Origin: Bin87 sp963692995
Lineage (GTDB): Bacteria > Chloroflexota > Dehalococcoidia > Lucifugimonadales > UBA3495
Length of the DNA stretch: 64,000 bases
Direction of reading: 5' to 3'
Assembly: GCA_963692995.1 (NCBI GenBank)
Contig: OY843611.1
Location: forward strand, 2,480,001 to 2,544,000
Positions 12,896 through 21,231 of this stretch are shown here, piece after piece; the stretch's first letter is position 1; each line of letters begins with the position of its first letter. The position numbers were made by a program, and so were the translations under genes. Below the pieces are notes generated by a model. The model was not told the DNA's origin and did no database searches. It saw nothing but the letters and a program-made list of their open reading frames with translations.

Positions 12896-13884
12896 TCAAG
12901 CCTCCAGCAAGCCGCGTAGTGGCTATCCGTTACGTTGAACTCCGACGGATAGACCTGAGAGCACTTGTCCATCGCGTACTGACATCTTGGAGCGAAAGGG
13001 CATCCCGACGGCAGGTCGTGGAGGGTAGGCGGCTGGCCTTCGATGGAGTACAGCCGCTCCACGTCCTCTTCCAGTTTCGGCACCGACGACAACAGCGCTT
13101 CCGTATAGGGGTGGGACGGGTTGTTGAATATGTCCCTAACGTTGCCCATCTCAACGATGCGCCCGGCATACATCACCGCCACGCGGTCGCACATCTTGGC
13201 GACGATACCGAAGTCGTGAGTGATGAAGATCAGCGCGATGTCCGACGCTTCCTGAAGTTCCTTCAGGAGCTTCAGATACTGGGCCTGGATCGTCACGTCC
13301 AGCGATGTGGTCGGTTCGTCCGCGATCAGCACCATTGGCTCGCAGGATATGCCGATGGCGCCCACCACCCGTTGACGCATACCGCCGCTCAGTTGGTGCG
13401 GATAGTCACGCACCCGGGTTTCCGCGGCCGGTATGTTGACTTTCCGCAGAACGTCCAGCACCTGCTGAACCACGGTGCGTTTGGGGATGTCCTGGTGGAT
13501 CTTGATCGCCTCGCCCACCTGGTTGCCAATGGAAAAAACCGGATTCAGGGACGTCATCGGGTCCTGAATGATGAGCGCGATCTGGCTGCCCCGGACCGAG
13601 CTCATCTCTTTATCGGACAGCTGCACCAGGTCCTGGCCTTCCAGGAGTATCCGGCCGTCCACGATTTGCCCGGGCGGGCTGGGGATCAACCGCATCAAGG
13701 ACAGCATGGTCACCGATTTGCCGGACCCGGACTCGCCGACAATGCCCAGGGTTTCACCCTTCCTCAGGTCAAAACTCACGCCGTCAACCGCCCTCACCGT
13801 ACCCCAGCGAGTTTCAAAGTAGGTTTTGAGACCTTCTACCTGCAATACCACAGGGTTTCCATTGATAGCCGTATTGGTACTCAT
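12892..13884 (-). CDS. Peptide-type ABC transporter ATP-binding protein (DppD/OppD)
   Basis: 330 residues. Walker A GESGSGKSV, signature QLSGGMRQRVVGAIG, Walker B LIADEPTTSLDVT, H-loop FITHDFGIV and the C-terminal PSGCPFAPRCQYAMDKC motif typical of the oligopeptide family. Pairs with the DppF-like protein as the heterodimeric motor. Lies 61 bases after the dppC-like gene. Confidence 0.92.
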   Translation of the reverse strand: MSTNTAINGNPVVLQVEGLKTYFETRWGTVRAVDGVSFDLRKGETLGIVGESGSGKSVTMLSLMRLIPSPPGQIVDGRILLEGQDLVQLSDKEMSSVRGSQIALIIQDPMTSLNPVFSIGNQVGEAIKIHQDIPKRTVVQQVLDVLRKVNIPAAETRVRDYPHQLSGGMRQRVVGAIGISCEPMVLIADEPTTSLDVTIQAQYLKLLKELQEASDIALIFITHDFGIVAKMCDRVAVMYAGRIVEMGNVRDIFNNPSHPYTEALLSSVPKLEEDVERLYSIEGQPPTLHDLPSGCPFAPRCQYAMDKCSQVYPSEFNVTDSHYAACWRLE

Positions 13885-13945
13885 GCTTCAGCTCACTTCC
13901 CAAATCAGGAGAGCGTTGCTCCTCGGTGATTGCGGTCCCGCGCTG

Positions 13946-14845
13946 CTAGTTTAATTGCCGGAGCCTGGGGTCGAGCCGATCCCTCAGCCAGTCCCCAAAC
14001 AGGTTCATCGACAGCACGGTCAACATTATTGCCAGCCCGGGCATTGTCGAAATCCACCAGGCTACGGCGAGACGGTCGCGGCCGTCCGACACCATCGATC
14101 CCCACGCGGGTGTCGGTGGAGGAACTCCCGCGCCCAGGAAGCTGAGCGTGGATTCCAACAGGATCACGATACCCACTTCCAACGTTGCCAGCACGATCAG
14201 AGTGTTGATCACCCCAGGAAAGATGTGGATGAACAGGATGCGCGGGGTTGATGCTCCGGCAACCTTGGCCAGGGCGACGAAGTCCATGGTTTTAAGTTGC
14301 AGCACTTCGCCGCGCACATTTCTCGCAAAACGGGGCCAGACGGCAATGGCCAATACGGCCACGATGATCATGAAAGACTGGCCGAGGGCTAATACCAGCA
14401 CCAAAGCCAGCAAAATGGTCGGTATTGCCAGCTTGATGTCCACCACCCTCATCAGCACCTCGTCGATCCAGCCCCCATACCAGCCCGCGGCGAGACCGCT
14501 GACCACCCCGATTCCCATACCCACACCCAGGGTTACGGCGGCGACGATCAACGAAATGCGGGCGCCGAATATCACCCGGCTCAGCACATCTCGACCCAGG
14601 TGGTCGGTTCCCAGGAGGAACTTGCTGCTGCCGCCCTCTTCCCACGACGGCGGGAGGTTGCGCTCGCGGAGACCGCCCCGCTCGGGATCGTGGGGCGCGA
14701 TGAGCGGGGCGAATACCCCGGTGAGGACGAAGATCGCCAATATCAGCATGGGAATGAGCGGCCAACGCCGCAACTGCCATGCTTTCTTGGCGATGCGAAT
14801 TGGCGCCGGCGCCGGCTGTACGACCAGAGTTGCTTCTGCTGCCAC
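13946..14845 (-). CDS. Peptide-type ABC transporter permease (DppC/OppC)
   Basis: 299 residues with a GTG start at 14845 preceded by GGGGAGGAG. An N-terminal membrane segment (LIPMLILAIFVLTGVFAPLI) is followed by the OppC N-domain with the HDPERGG and GTDHLGRDVLSRVIFGAR motif, then five further membrane segments and the EAA loop (VGASTPRILFIHIFPGV-like region). Forms the channel with the DppB-like protein. Confidence 0.9.
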   Translation of the reverse strand: MAAEATLVVQPAPAPIRIAKKAWQLRRWPLIPMLILAIFVLTGVFAPLIAPHDPERGGLRERNLPPSWEEGGSSKFLLGTDHLGRDVLSRVIFGARISLIVAAVTLGVGMGIGVVSGLAAGWYGGWIDEVLMRVVDIKLAIPTILLALVLVLALGQSFMIIVAVLAIAVWPRFARNVRGEVLQLKTMDFVALAKVAGASTPRILFIHIFPGVINTLIVLATLEVGIVILLESTLSFLGAGVPPPTPAWGSMVSDGRDRLAVAWWISTMPGLAIMLTVLSMNLFGDWLRDRLDPRLRQLN

Positions 14846-14859
14846 GATGCGCTCCTCCC

Positions 14860-15777
14860 CTATGCGTACCTGATCCGGGGATCAATGTATGCGTACATTA
14901 TGTCCACCAACAGGGCCACCGCAACGTACATCAGCGTAAATACGATCACGACGGCCTGCAACAGCGGATAATCGTTACCGGCCAGCGACTGGATGGCCAA
15001 TTGCCCCAGCCCCGGCCAGGCAAAGACGGTTTCAACCACCAGGGAGCCGGTTACCAGGCTGCCCAGGGTGACACCCGCGAAGGTCAGCACCGGGATCAAG
15101 GCGTTACGTAAGGAATGTTTCCAGATCACGGCATTGTTGGATACGCCCTTGGCCCGAGCCAGTTTGACGTACTCTGAGTCCATTACGTTCAGCATGGCGG
15201 ACCGCAGCAGCCGCAGGTTGGCCGCCGCGTAGAACCAGCCCAACGACACGGCGGGCAGAATGATGCTGGAAATCTCCTGCCGGCCATAAGGCGGCAGCCA
15301 CTCCAAGCGCACCGCAAACAGAAATACCAGCATCAGCCCCAGCCAGAACACCGGGGCCGACTGGCCCACCAGGGCAACCATTTTCCCTATCGTGTCGAGA
15401 ACACTGCCTCGTTTCACCGCCGACAGGATGCCCAAAGGCACGCCCACCACGACGGAGAAGATGAAGGCTGCCAGACCCAATTGCAGCGTGGCCGGGATCC
15501 GCTCGATTATCACTTCCGTTGAGGGCCGTCCCTCTTTGATGGACTCGCCAAAATCGCCCTTGAGCGCGCTGGCCAGGAATATCCCGTACTGATGATAGTA
15601 GGGCTTGTCCAATCCCAGGGTCGCGGTGAGCCGGTCCCAGTCTTCCTGGGTGGAATAGTCGTCCAGATAGACGTGCCGGGGATCGCCCGCTGCCCGGCTC
15701 ATCACAAAGATGATGAGCGAAACGGCGAGCAACGTCAGCAACGCAAGCAGGACGCGCCGCAACAGATACCGCTGCAT
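14860..15777 (-). CDS. Peptide-type ABC transporter permease (DppB/OppB)
   Basis: 305 residues, normal length. First membrane segment at residues 9-28 (VLLALLTLLAVSLIIFVMSR), a periplasmic loop, then five membrane segments. The EAA signature lies in YVKLARAKGVSNNAVIWKHS about 215-235, and the C-terminal WPGLGQL..AGNDYPLLQA motif is characteristic of OppB/DppB. Separated by 14 bases from the dppC-like gene. Confidence 0.9.
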   Translation of the reverse strand: MQRYLLRRVLLALLTLLAVSLIIFVMSRAAGDPRHVYLDDYSTQEDWDRLTATLGLDKPYYHQYGIFLASALKGDFGESIKEGRPSTEVIIERIPATLQLGLAAFIFSVVVGVPLGILSAVKRGSVLDTIGKMVALVGQSAPVFWLGLMLVFLFAVRLEWLPPYGRQEISSIILPAVSLGWFYAAANLRLLRSAMLNVMDSEYVKLARAKGVSNNAVIWKHSLRNALIPVLTFAGVTLGSLVTGSLVVETVFAWPGLGQLAIQSLAGNDYPLLQAVVIVFTLMYVAVALLVDIMYAYIDPRIRYA

Positions 15778-15863
15778 ATTTCACTCCCTAACAAAGGCGT
15801 TCTTCCATCCGGCGTTTTTCCATCCGGCGTTTTCCCGTCCCACGGTGGCGGCGATCAGCGGCG

Positions 15864-16364
15864 CTAGGCCTCGCCCGCTGGGTTAGAGACCCGGGGCTTG
15901 GACGAAGCCCACCGTCCGAACCCTCCCTCGTAGCCGATGTTGAACAACAACGCGATGCAGTTTGGCACGAGCGCCGCGCCCAATACGATGTACGTTCTTG
16001 GCTTGAGAAAGTATCCGCACACCCCCACGCAGTTGGCGTCCTCGATCGCCGAGATCCAGTCTCCGAACTGGAAACCCGCCCAGCCGCCCCCGGCGCCCAA
16101 CGCCGCCAAGAGCAATGCCACGGCCAGCATTATCGTCCAATGCGGGATGGCGTCGAGCCGCAGCATCATGGCGCCCGCCCCGATCCCGGCGCCGATACCG
16201 GCGCCGATCATCAGCAGGGTGAGCAGGGCGTTGAGGCCCGCTACTCCGAAAAATACCGCCATCGCCGATGCAATTGCCATCCCGACAACCCCCAGCACTC
16301 CCGCCAGCGGCAAACCGAACAGCGTCCGCAACACAACCGATATTCCAGGCTTGCGCCACACCAT
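15864..16364 (-). CDS. Membrane protein of unknown function inside the importer operon
   Basis: 166 residues from ATG 16364 (a TTG two codons upstream is possible). About four hydrophobic segments: residues 14-34, 37-60 with a repeated GAGIGAGIGAG pattern, 70-95 and 120-140. A loop holds two close cysteines (CVGVCGYF). It lies between the second receptor gene and the dppB-like gene, on the same strand, so it is probably co-transcribed. I do not recognise the family. Between it and dppB, 15803-15840 carries a short direct repeat of CCATCCGGCGTTTT. Confidence 0.65.
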   Translation of the reverse strand: MVWRKPGISVVLRTLFGLPLAGVLGVVGMAIASAMAVFFGVAGLNALLTLLMIGAGIGAGIGAGAMMLRLDAIPHWTIMLAVALLLAALGAGGGWAGFQFGDWISAIEDANCVGVCGYFLKPRTYIVLGAALVPNCIALLFNIGYEGGFGRWASSKPRVSNPAGEA

Positions 16365-16400
16365 TGTCAAAGTCGCCTGCTCAACCTGCTTGCCGTCTGA

Positions 16401-18278
16401 TTATTCTCTGGGACGAATGAACTCGTAACCGTTGATGTTCCGCAGGTCGCGATAGCGCACGCCTTCGACCCACGGTTGAATGTTGGGGCCCACCGGCCAT
16501 AGCGCGTCAAAGTTGTACAAGCCGACGCCGGTGAGGGCGTTCTCGAACATGAACGTGGCAATCTCAATCGCCAGTTCCCGCCGAGCCTCCGAATTCACCT
16601 CGGCCATATGCTGAGAAACTTTCTCGTCCAGCCAAGGATGTTCCACACCACGGTTCCACACGGCCTGATGATTCAGCTGGGACAGCATACCAGAGAAACC
16701 CTGGCCCGGCTCAAGCCGGATGCCACCGGCGTGGCAGGTGGAGCCCTGGTAATTGCGGGCGATTAGGCTGGGCCGCAACGTGGTGTAGGGCAGGCTTTGG
16801 AACTTCACGTCCACACCGACGTCGCCCCACATGGTGGCGATGGCCTCACAGGCTTCCACTTCCACCGGCGCGCCGCGCAGGGAGGGCGTCAGCGTGATGC
16901 TGAACCCGTCGGGGTAGCCGGCCTCTGCGATGAGCTGCTTGGCCCGCTCGGGGTTGTACTCCCAGCGCATTTCCGGCGGGAGCCAGCTATCCTCGTACTG
17001 GCCGAAGTCCCACAGCACTGCGGGAGACCCGTAACCGTGCAGCAAAGCGTCAACGATGCCCTGACGGTCAATGGCCATGGACAGCGCCGTGCGCACCTTG
17101 GCCGCATTCGCCCATTCTTCCGAGTTGATGTCCGGGTTGGACGACACCCACGGCAAGTCCGGATCATAGCCCGGCTGCTGGTCATCGGTGCCGATGCCCA
17201 CGTAATACTGACCGTAGAAGGTCAGCGCCGACTCCCCTCCGCCGGAGACGCGCATGATCTCCGCGCCCGACACTTCCTCAACCAGCGACAGCGAGTCGAA
17301 AGCGATCAGCGTGGTGTCCAGGTTGCCGGTCTGGAACCCGGCCACACGGGACGACTCTTCAGGGATCTCCTGGAAGATCAGCTCAGCGAAGTGGGGAGTC
17401 TTCCGCCAGTGGTTCTCCACGGCTTCCATCCGCCAGAACTCGCTGGTGCGGGAGTCCACCAAGTTCCACGAGCCGGTGGCGGCGATTTGTCCATTGGCTT
17501 CCTCAGGGCCCAGCTCTTCCGACTGCGCCTTGCTGACGATCCAGGTTCCGCTGCCGCCCGGGCTGGTCAAGATCTCATTGAAGGGAACTTCAGACCACGG
17601 CTCGCCGGTGTTAACTTCCACCGTGTAGTCGTCGATGGCAATGGCATGGCCCTCAGGGTTCTCCCAGATGCCGCGCATGTTGGAGGCGCGGGGGTGCTTG
17701 GAGCCATCCGCTCCAAACTGCCGCATGCTCCAGATCACGTCTTCGGCGGTCATTTCCCCGTAACCCTTGTGAAACTGGACGCCCTCTTGGAGGTTGAAGG
17801 TCCAGGTTGACCCGTCCTCGGACACTTCCCAGCTCTTCGCCAGCATCGATACAGGGCGCAGCTCGCTGGAAACCGTCAATAGCGACTCACCGATGGGAGC
17901 CGTTTGCATGACGAAAATCTGCGGGTTGCCCGTCAGGGCGGGATGGCCCATGAAGGGGCCCAGCTCTTTCTGCCCGACGATCAGCCGCCCGGTGGGCTTG
18001 TCTTCCTCAGACATCGCCTCCGCTGACGTTTGCGGGGTCGCCGTCGGAACTGCTACCGCCGCCGCGACCGGCACCTCAGTGGATGCTGGGGCGGAGCGAA
18101 CCGGGGCTTCCGTAGCGGCCGGCGCCGGGGCTGCCGGCGTCGCGCTCTGCTCGCCGGACGTCTGGCCGCCGGACGGAGCCGGCGTTTCCGCCGCTCCGCC
18201 GCACGCGATGATCAAAGCGACCAGGAGCGTTAGCCCGCCGAGAAGCAGGGTTGGGGACATTCCAGGAAAGTTCCGCAT
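16401..18278 (-). CDS. Peptide-type ABC transporter substrate-binding lipoprotein, copy 2
   Basis: 625 residues, family 5 solute-binding protein. The signal peptide ends in the lipobox ALIIAC with Cys26 as the acylation site. A Pro/Ala/Thr-rich linker follows to about residue 95, then the SBP_bac_5 domain, with WTFNLQEGVQFHKGYGEMTAEDV near 170 as the hallmark. It captures the ligand outside the membrane and delivers it to the permeases. It is clearly paralogous to the receptor encoded just upstream (shared GYGEMTAEDV, ESSRVAGFQTGNLDT, GYPDGFSITLTPSLRGAP). SD AGAGG precedes ATG 18278. Confidence 0.9.
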   Translation of the reverse strand: MRNFPGMSPTLLLGGLTLLVALIIACGGAAETPAPSGGQTSGEQSATPAAPAPAATEAPVRSAPASTEVPVAAAVAVPTATPQTSAEAMSEEDKPTGRLIVGQKELGPFMGHPALTGNPQIFVMQTAPIGESLLTVSSELRPVSMLAKSWEVSEDGSTWTFNLQEGVQFHKGYGEMTAEDVIWSMRQFGADGSKHPRASNMRGIWENPEGHAIAIDDYTVEVNTGEPWSEVPFNEILTSPGGSGTWIVSKAQSEELGPEEANGQIAATGSWNLVDSRTSEFWRMEAVENHWRKTPHFAELIFQEIPEESSRVAGFQTGNLDTTLIAFDSLSLVEEVSGAEIMRVSGGGESALTFYGQYYVGIGTDDQQPGYDPDLPWVSSNPDINSEEWANAAKVRTALSMAIDRQGIVDALLHGYGSPAVLWDFGQYEDSWLPPEMRWEYNPERAKQLIAEAGYPDGFSITLTPSLRGAPVEVEACEAIATMWGDVGVDVKFQSLPYTTLRPSLIARNYQGSTCHAGGIRLEPGQGFSGMLSQLNHQAVWNRGVEHPWLDEKVSQHMAEVNSEARRELAIEIATFMFENALTGVGLYNFDALWPVGPNIQPWVEGVRYRDLRNINGYEFIRPRE

Positions 18279-18322
18279 AAAAACCTCTTGTGACTCGTTG
18301 GTTTGATTTCTCCAGGCGCAGT

Positions 18323-20182
18323 TTATTTCCGGTGCTTGATGTACTCGTAGCCGTTGATCTGCCGCACGTCACTGCGCCGTACGTGATCAGTCCAAGGTGT
18401 AATGCGCGGGCCAACCGGCCAGATGGCGTCAATGTTGTAATAGGTCAGGTCGGTCAGAGCGTGGTCGAACAGGAACTGCCCCAGTTCACGCTCCATCAGT
18501 TCCCGGGCGTCCGGATCCACCTCGGACATCGACCGGCGCATCAGGTCGTCAGAGTACGCGTGCTCCAAGCCCCGATTGAAGGGGTTCTCCGTCAGGTAGC
18601 TGCCGAACCCGTTGGCCGGCGTGGGCAACGGGCCGCCGGCGTGACAGGTCGCCCCCTGGTAGGTCCGGCCCACCAGCGTGGGGCGCAGTGTTCCGTAGGG
18701 AACCCGCTGAAAGCCCACGTCCAGGCCAATGTCATTCCACATTTGCGAAATGGCCTCGCAGCTTTCCGCTTCCTGGGGCGCGCCCCGCAGGGCCGGCGTC
18801 AGCGTGATGCTGAACCCGTCCGGATATCCGGCCTCCTCCAGCAGCTGGATGGCGCGGTCCCGGTCGAATTCCCAGTCCCGTCCGTCCAGGTAGTGTTCAA
18901 AACCGCTGTACGAATGGATCGGCGTGTCAGTGTTTCCGTTGCCGGACAGGATCTCATCCACCAGGGCCTGGCGATCAATGGCCGCCATCAGAGCCTGGCG
19001 CACCTTGCGCGCCCGGTCCCACTCCGGCGAGTTTATATCGTCCGACGCGGAGACCCACGGCAGATCGGGGTCATAGCCCGGTCGGGGTTCTACTCCTTCA
19101 ACGGGGTACCAGTTGCCGTAGATCCTGATGCTCTGCACAATGGCGTTCGGCACCTTCATCAGCTGCGCGCCTTCCACTTCCAGGACACTGGGGATGGAGT
19201 CGTAGCCCATCAGGAAGGTATCCAAGTTACCCGTCTGGAAACCGGCGACTCGAGATGCCTCTTCCGGGATTTCCCACATGAAGAATTCGGCGAACTCGGG
19301 AGTGTGTCGCCAGTGGTCGCGCACCGCCTGCATCTGCCAGAATTCGCCGGTGCGGTGGTCAATGATTTCCCACGGGCCGGTCGCCGCGATCTGCGTGCTG
19401 GCTTCCTCGACGCCCAGCTCCTCGGTCTGCTTTTTGCTGGCGATGAATGTGGAAGCGCCGCCGGGCGTCATGAGCCACCGCTGGGCGATAACATGGACCA
19501 GCGGTTCGCCGGTATTCACCTTCAGGGTATGGTCGTCAACTATTTCCGAACCTTCCCGGTCCATCCAGAATTTCTCCAGCTGGCCGGCGCGCGGGTGCTT
19601 GCTCAGCCCCCACTGCTGCATGGACCACACCACATCCTCAGCGGTCATCTCGCCGTAGCCCTTGTGGAACTGGATCCCCGGGTTCAACTTGAACGTCCAG
19701 GTCAGGAAGTCGTCGGAAATCTCCCAGGACTCCGCCAGCAATCCCAGCACATCCCGGTTCGCGTCCTCCTGCAGCAGCCCCTCACCGATGGGAGCGGTGC
19801 CATGCACGAAGATCTGCGGGTTCCCCAGGGTGCTGGGATGCAAGAAGAAGGGCCCCATTTCCTTCAGGCCGGTGTTAAGGGCGCCGGTGGGTTCGACCGG
19901 CCCGGCGGCGATGTCCGACCTGGTGGCCTGCGGCATGGCCGTTGGCGCGGCCGACTGCTGCGTCGGTTGCTGATCCGCCGTGGACGGCTGCTGGGCCGCT
20001 GGTTGCTGATCCGGCTGCGCCGGTTGCTGGGCAGTGGCGGCCGGCTGTTGCTCGGTGGCAGCCGGCTGCGGGGCCGGCGTTTCCGTTTCGCCGGCCGTGC
20101 CGCACGCGATGACCAGCGTCAAAAGCGAGGACACAATCACCAAAGGGATTAAGCTTTGTCGGCTAATCCTGAACCAACTCAT
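18323..20182 (-). CDS. Peptide-type ABC transporter substrate-binding lipoprotein, copy 1
   Basis: 619 residues with lipobox LVIAC (Cys27), a Gln/Pro-rich linker of about 50 residues, and the family 5 solute-binding domain (WTFKLNPGIQFHKGYGEMT, EASRVAGFQTGNLDTF, GYPDGFSITLTPALRGAP). It is the first gene after the promoter, with a strong AGGAGG. Two closely related receptors in one operon suggest either two ligand ranges for one transporter or a recent duplication that has begun to diverge. The ligand could be a peptide or another amide-type solute; sequence alone does not tell. Confidence 0.9.
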   Translation of the reverse strand: MSWFRISRQSLIPLVIVSSLLTLVIACGTAGETETPAPQPAATEQQPAATAQQPAQPDQQPAAQQPSTADQQPTQQSAAPTAMPQATRSDIAAGPVEPTGALNTGLKEMGPFFLHPSTLGNPQIFVHGTAPIGEGLLQEDANRDVLGLLAESWEISDDFLTWTFKLNPGIQFHKGYGEMTAEDVVWSMQQWGLSKHPRAGQLEKFWMDREGSEIVDDHTLKVNTGEPLVHVIAQRWLMTPGGASTFIASKKQTEELGVEEASTQIAATGPWEIIDHRTGEFWQMQAVRDHWRHTPEFAEFFMWEIPEEASRVAGFQTGNLDTFLMGYDSIPSVLEVEGAQLMKVPNAIVQSIRIYGNWYPVEGVEPRPGYDPDLPWVSASDDINSPEWDRARKVRQALMAAIDRQALVDEILSGNGNTDTPIHSYSGFEHYLDGRDWEFDRDRAIQLLEEAGYPDGFSITLTPALRGAPQEAESCEAISQMWNDIGLDVGFQRVPYGTLRPTLVGRTYQGATCHAGGPLPTPANGFGSYLTENPFNRGLEHAYSDDLMRRSMSEVDPDARELMERELGQFLFDHALTDLTYYNIDAIWPVGPRITPWTDHVRRSDVRQINGYEYIKHRK

Positions 20183-20318
20183 CGGGCCACCTCCTGGGGG
20201 TATTGCGTTACAAAAGAACCGCTAGTAGCGCCTGACGTTTGACGTGCCGTAACCGACTCATCCGCTTTGATTTCGCCGGGAATACCTCAGCCAACGCCGA
20301 CGCACAAGTCGGTAGGGT

Positions 20319-20348
20319 AGTCTATCCAAAATGTTTCATTTATGTCAA
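20319..20348 (-). promoter_or_regulatory. Promoter of the peptide-type importer operon
   Basis: Minus-strand -35 TTGACA (20348-20343), 18-base spacer, -10 TAGACT (20324-20319). The surroundings are strikingly AT-rich for this genome. Predicted start near 20312 leaves a leader of about 130 bases before ATG 20182, in which I see nothing more than the ribosome site. Confidence 0.7.
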
Positions 20349-20472
20349 TATGTATAACTATAATTATCCTTCTCTGCTATTATTTCAATAAGCCACGCCA
20401 TGTTGTGCGTGTCGAAGCGGCTGTGGCCCTTCTGACCGTGAGACGGGCCGTCCTGGAACGTGCTGGCAAGCT

Positions 20473-20503
20473 CCGTCATTCCCGCTTTCGCGGGAATCCG
20501 GCG
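20473..20503. repeat. Palindromic repeat family A, copy 2
   Basis: Core 20478-20497 has arms ATTCCCGC / GCGGGAAT with loop TTTC, with CCGTC and CCGGCG flanks. It lies between the importer promoter and the 3' end of the CMD gene at 20600; no gene is visible from 20349 to 20599. Confidence 0.85.
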
Positions 20504-20599
20504 GGTACAAATCGTAAAGCTCGGCGATCTTCGCAAGACACGTTAATCCACGGGCCAGAGGCGACCCGTCTTTCGAGAGTGCGGGGCAGACGCGCCGGG

Positions 20600-21148
20600 T
20601 CAGTAAGTCAGCGCGTCCGCCGTGCCTTCGGGCAGTTCTACGTCCAGGGCCTGCAAGGTGTGGGCCAGGCCGTGATAATAGGCGACGACCACCAGCAGGT
20701 CAACGATTCCGGCGTCGCCGATGATGCTCCGCAGGGCCGCAAAGGTGGAGTCGGATACCCGGTGCTGGCGCAATAGCTCGATCACGAAGCCGGACACGGC
20801 GGCATCGTCGCCCGACAGGCCGTTGGGCGCGCGGTACTCGTGGATGGCCGAGATTTCAGCATCGCCCAGGCCGGCGTTGCGCGCGGCCGGCTGGTTGACG
20901 GTCCAGACGTAGTGGCCGCAGGCTTCCCGCGCCGCGGTCAGCACGGCCACGGCCTTGACGCGCGGCGGCAGTGGCGTCTCAAAGCGGACGTAGCCGCCCA
21001 AGTGAGCAAAGTTGCCGGCCGCCTGGGGGTTGTTGAGAATGGCGGCGTAGTTGCGCTGCACCCCGCCGCGCGAGGATTCAATCTCATCCCATACCGACTG
21101 TCCGGCGGCATCCATGCTGTCTCTGGTGGCGAAGGGTACGCGGGCCAT
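20600..21148 (-). CDS. Carboxymuconolactone decarboxylase-family protein
   Basis: 182 residues from ATG 21148, chosen because GGAGG lies ten bases upstream and the family N-terminus (ARVPFATRDSMDAAGQ) begins there. The central helix pair VKAVAVLTAAREACGHYVWTVNQ carries Cys and His at the place where CMD/AhpD-like proteins have their active residues, but CxxC is not complete. Downstream of the molybdenum hydroxylase gene on the same strand; a stem-loop separates the two. Function within a degradation pathway is inferred only. Confidence 0.82.
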   Translation of the reverse strand: MARVPFATRDSMDAAGQSVWDEIESSRGGVQRNYAAILNNPQAAGNFAHLGGYVRFETPLPPRVKAVAVLTAAREACGHYVWTVNQPAARNAGLGDAEISAIHEYRAPNGLSGDDAAVSGFVIELLRQHRVSDSTFAALRSIIGDAGIVDLLVVVAYYHGLAHTLQALDVELPEGTADALTY

Positions 21149-21178
21149 AGTGTTTTGCCTCCGTTCCGACATTCATAA

Positions 21179-21203
21179 GGTGCGGTGGTTAAACCGCCGC
21201 ACC
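21179..21203 (-). terminator. Intercistronic stem-loop between xdh-like and CMD genes
   Basis: Twelve-base nearly perfect inverted repeat (GGTGCGGTGGTT against AACCGCCGCACC, one wobble). No T-tract follows, so it may be a weak terminator or an mRNA-stabilising hairpin. Confidence 0.4.
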
Positions 21204-21231
21204 ATTCCCGGTAGCTGCCGCATCAGGCGAA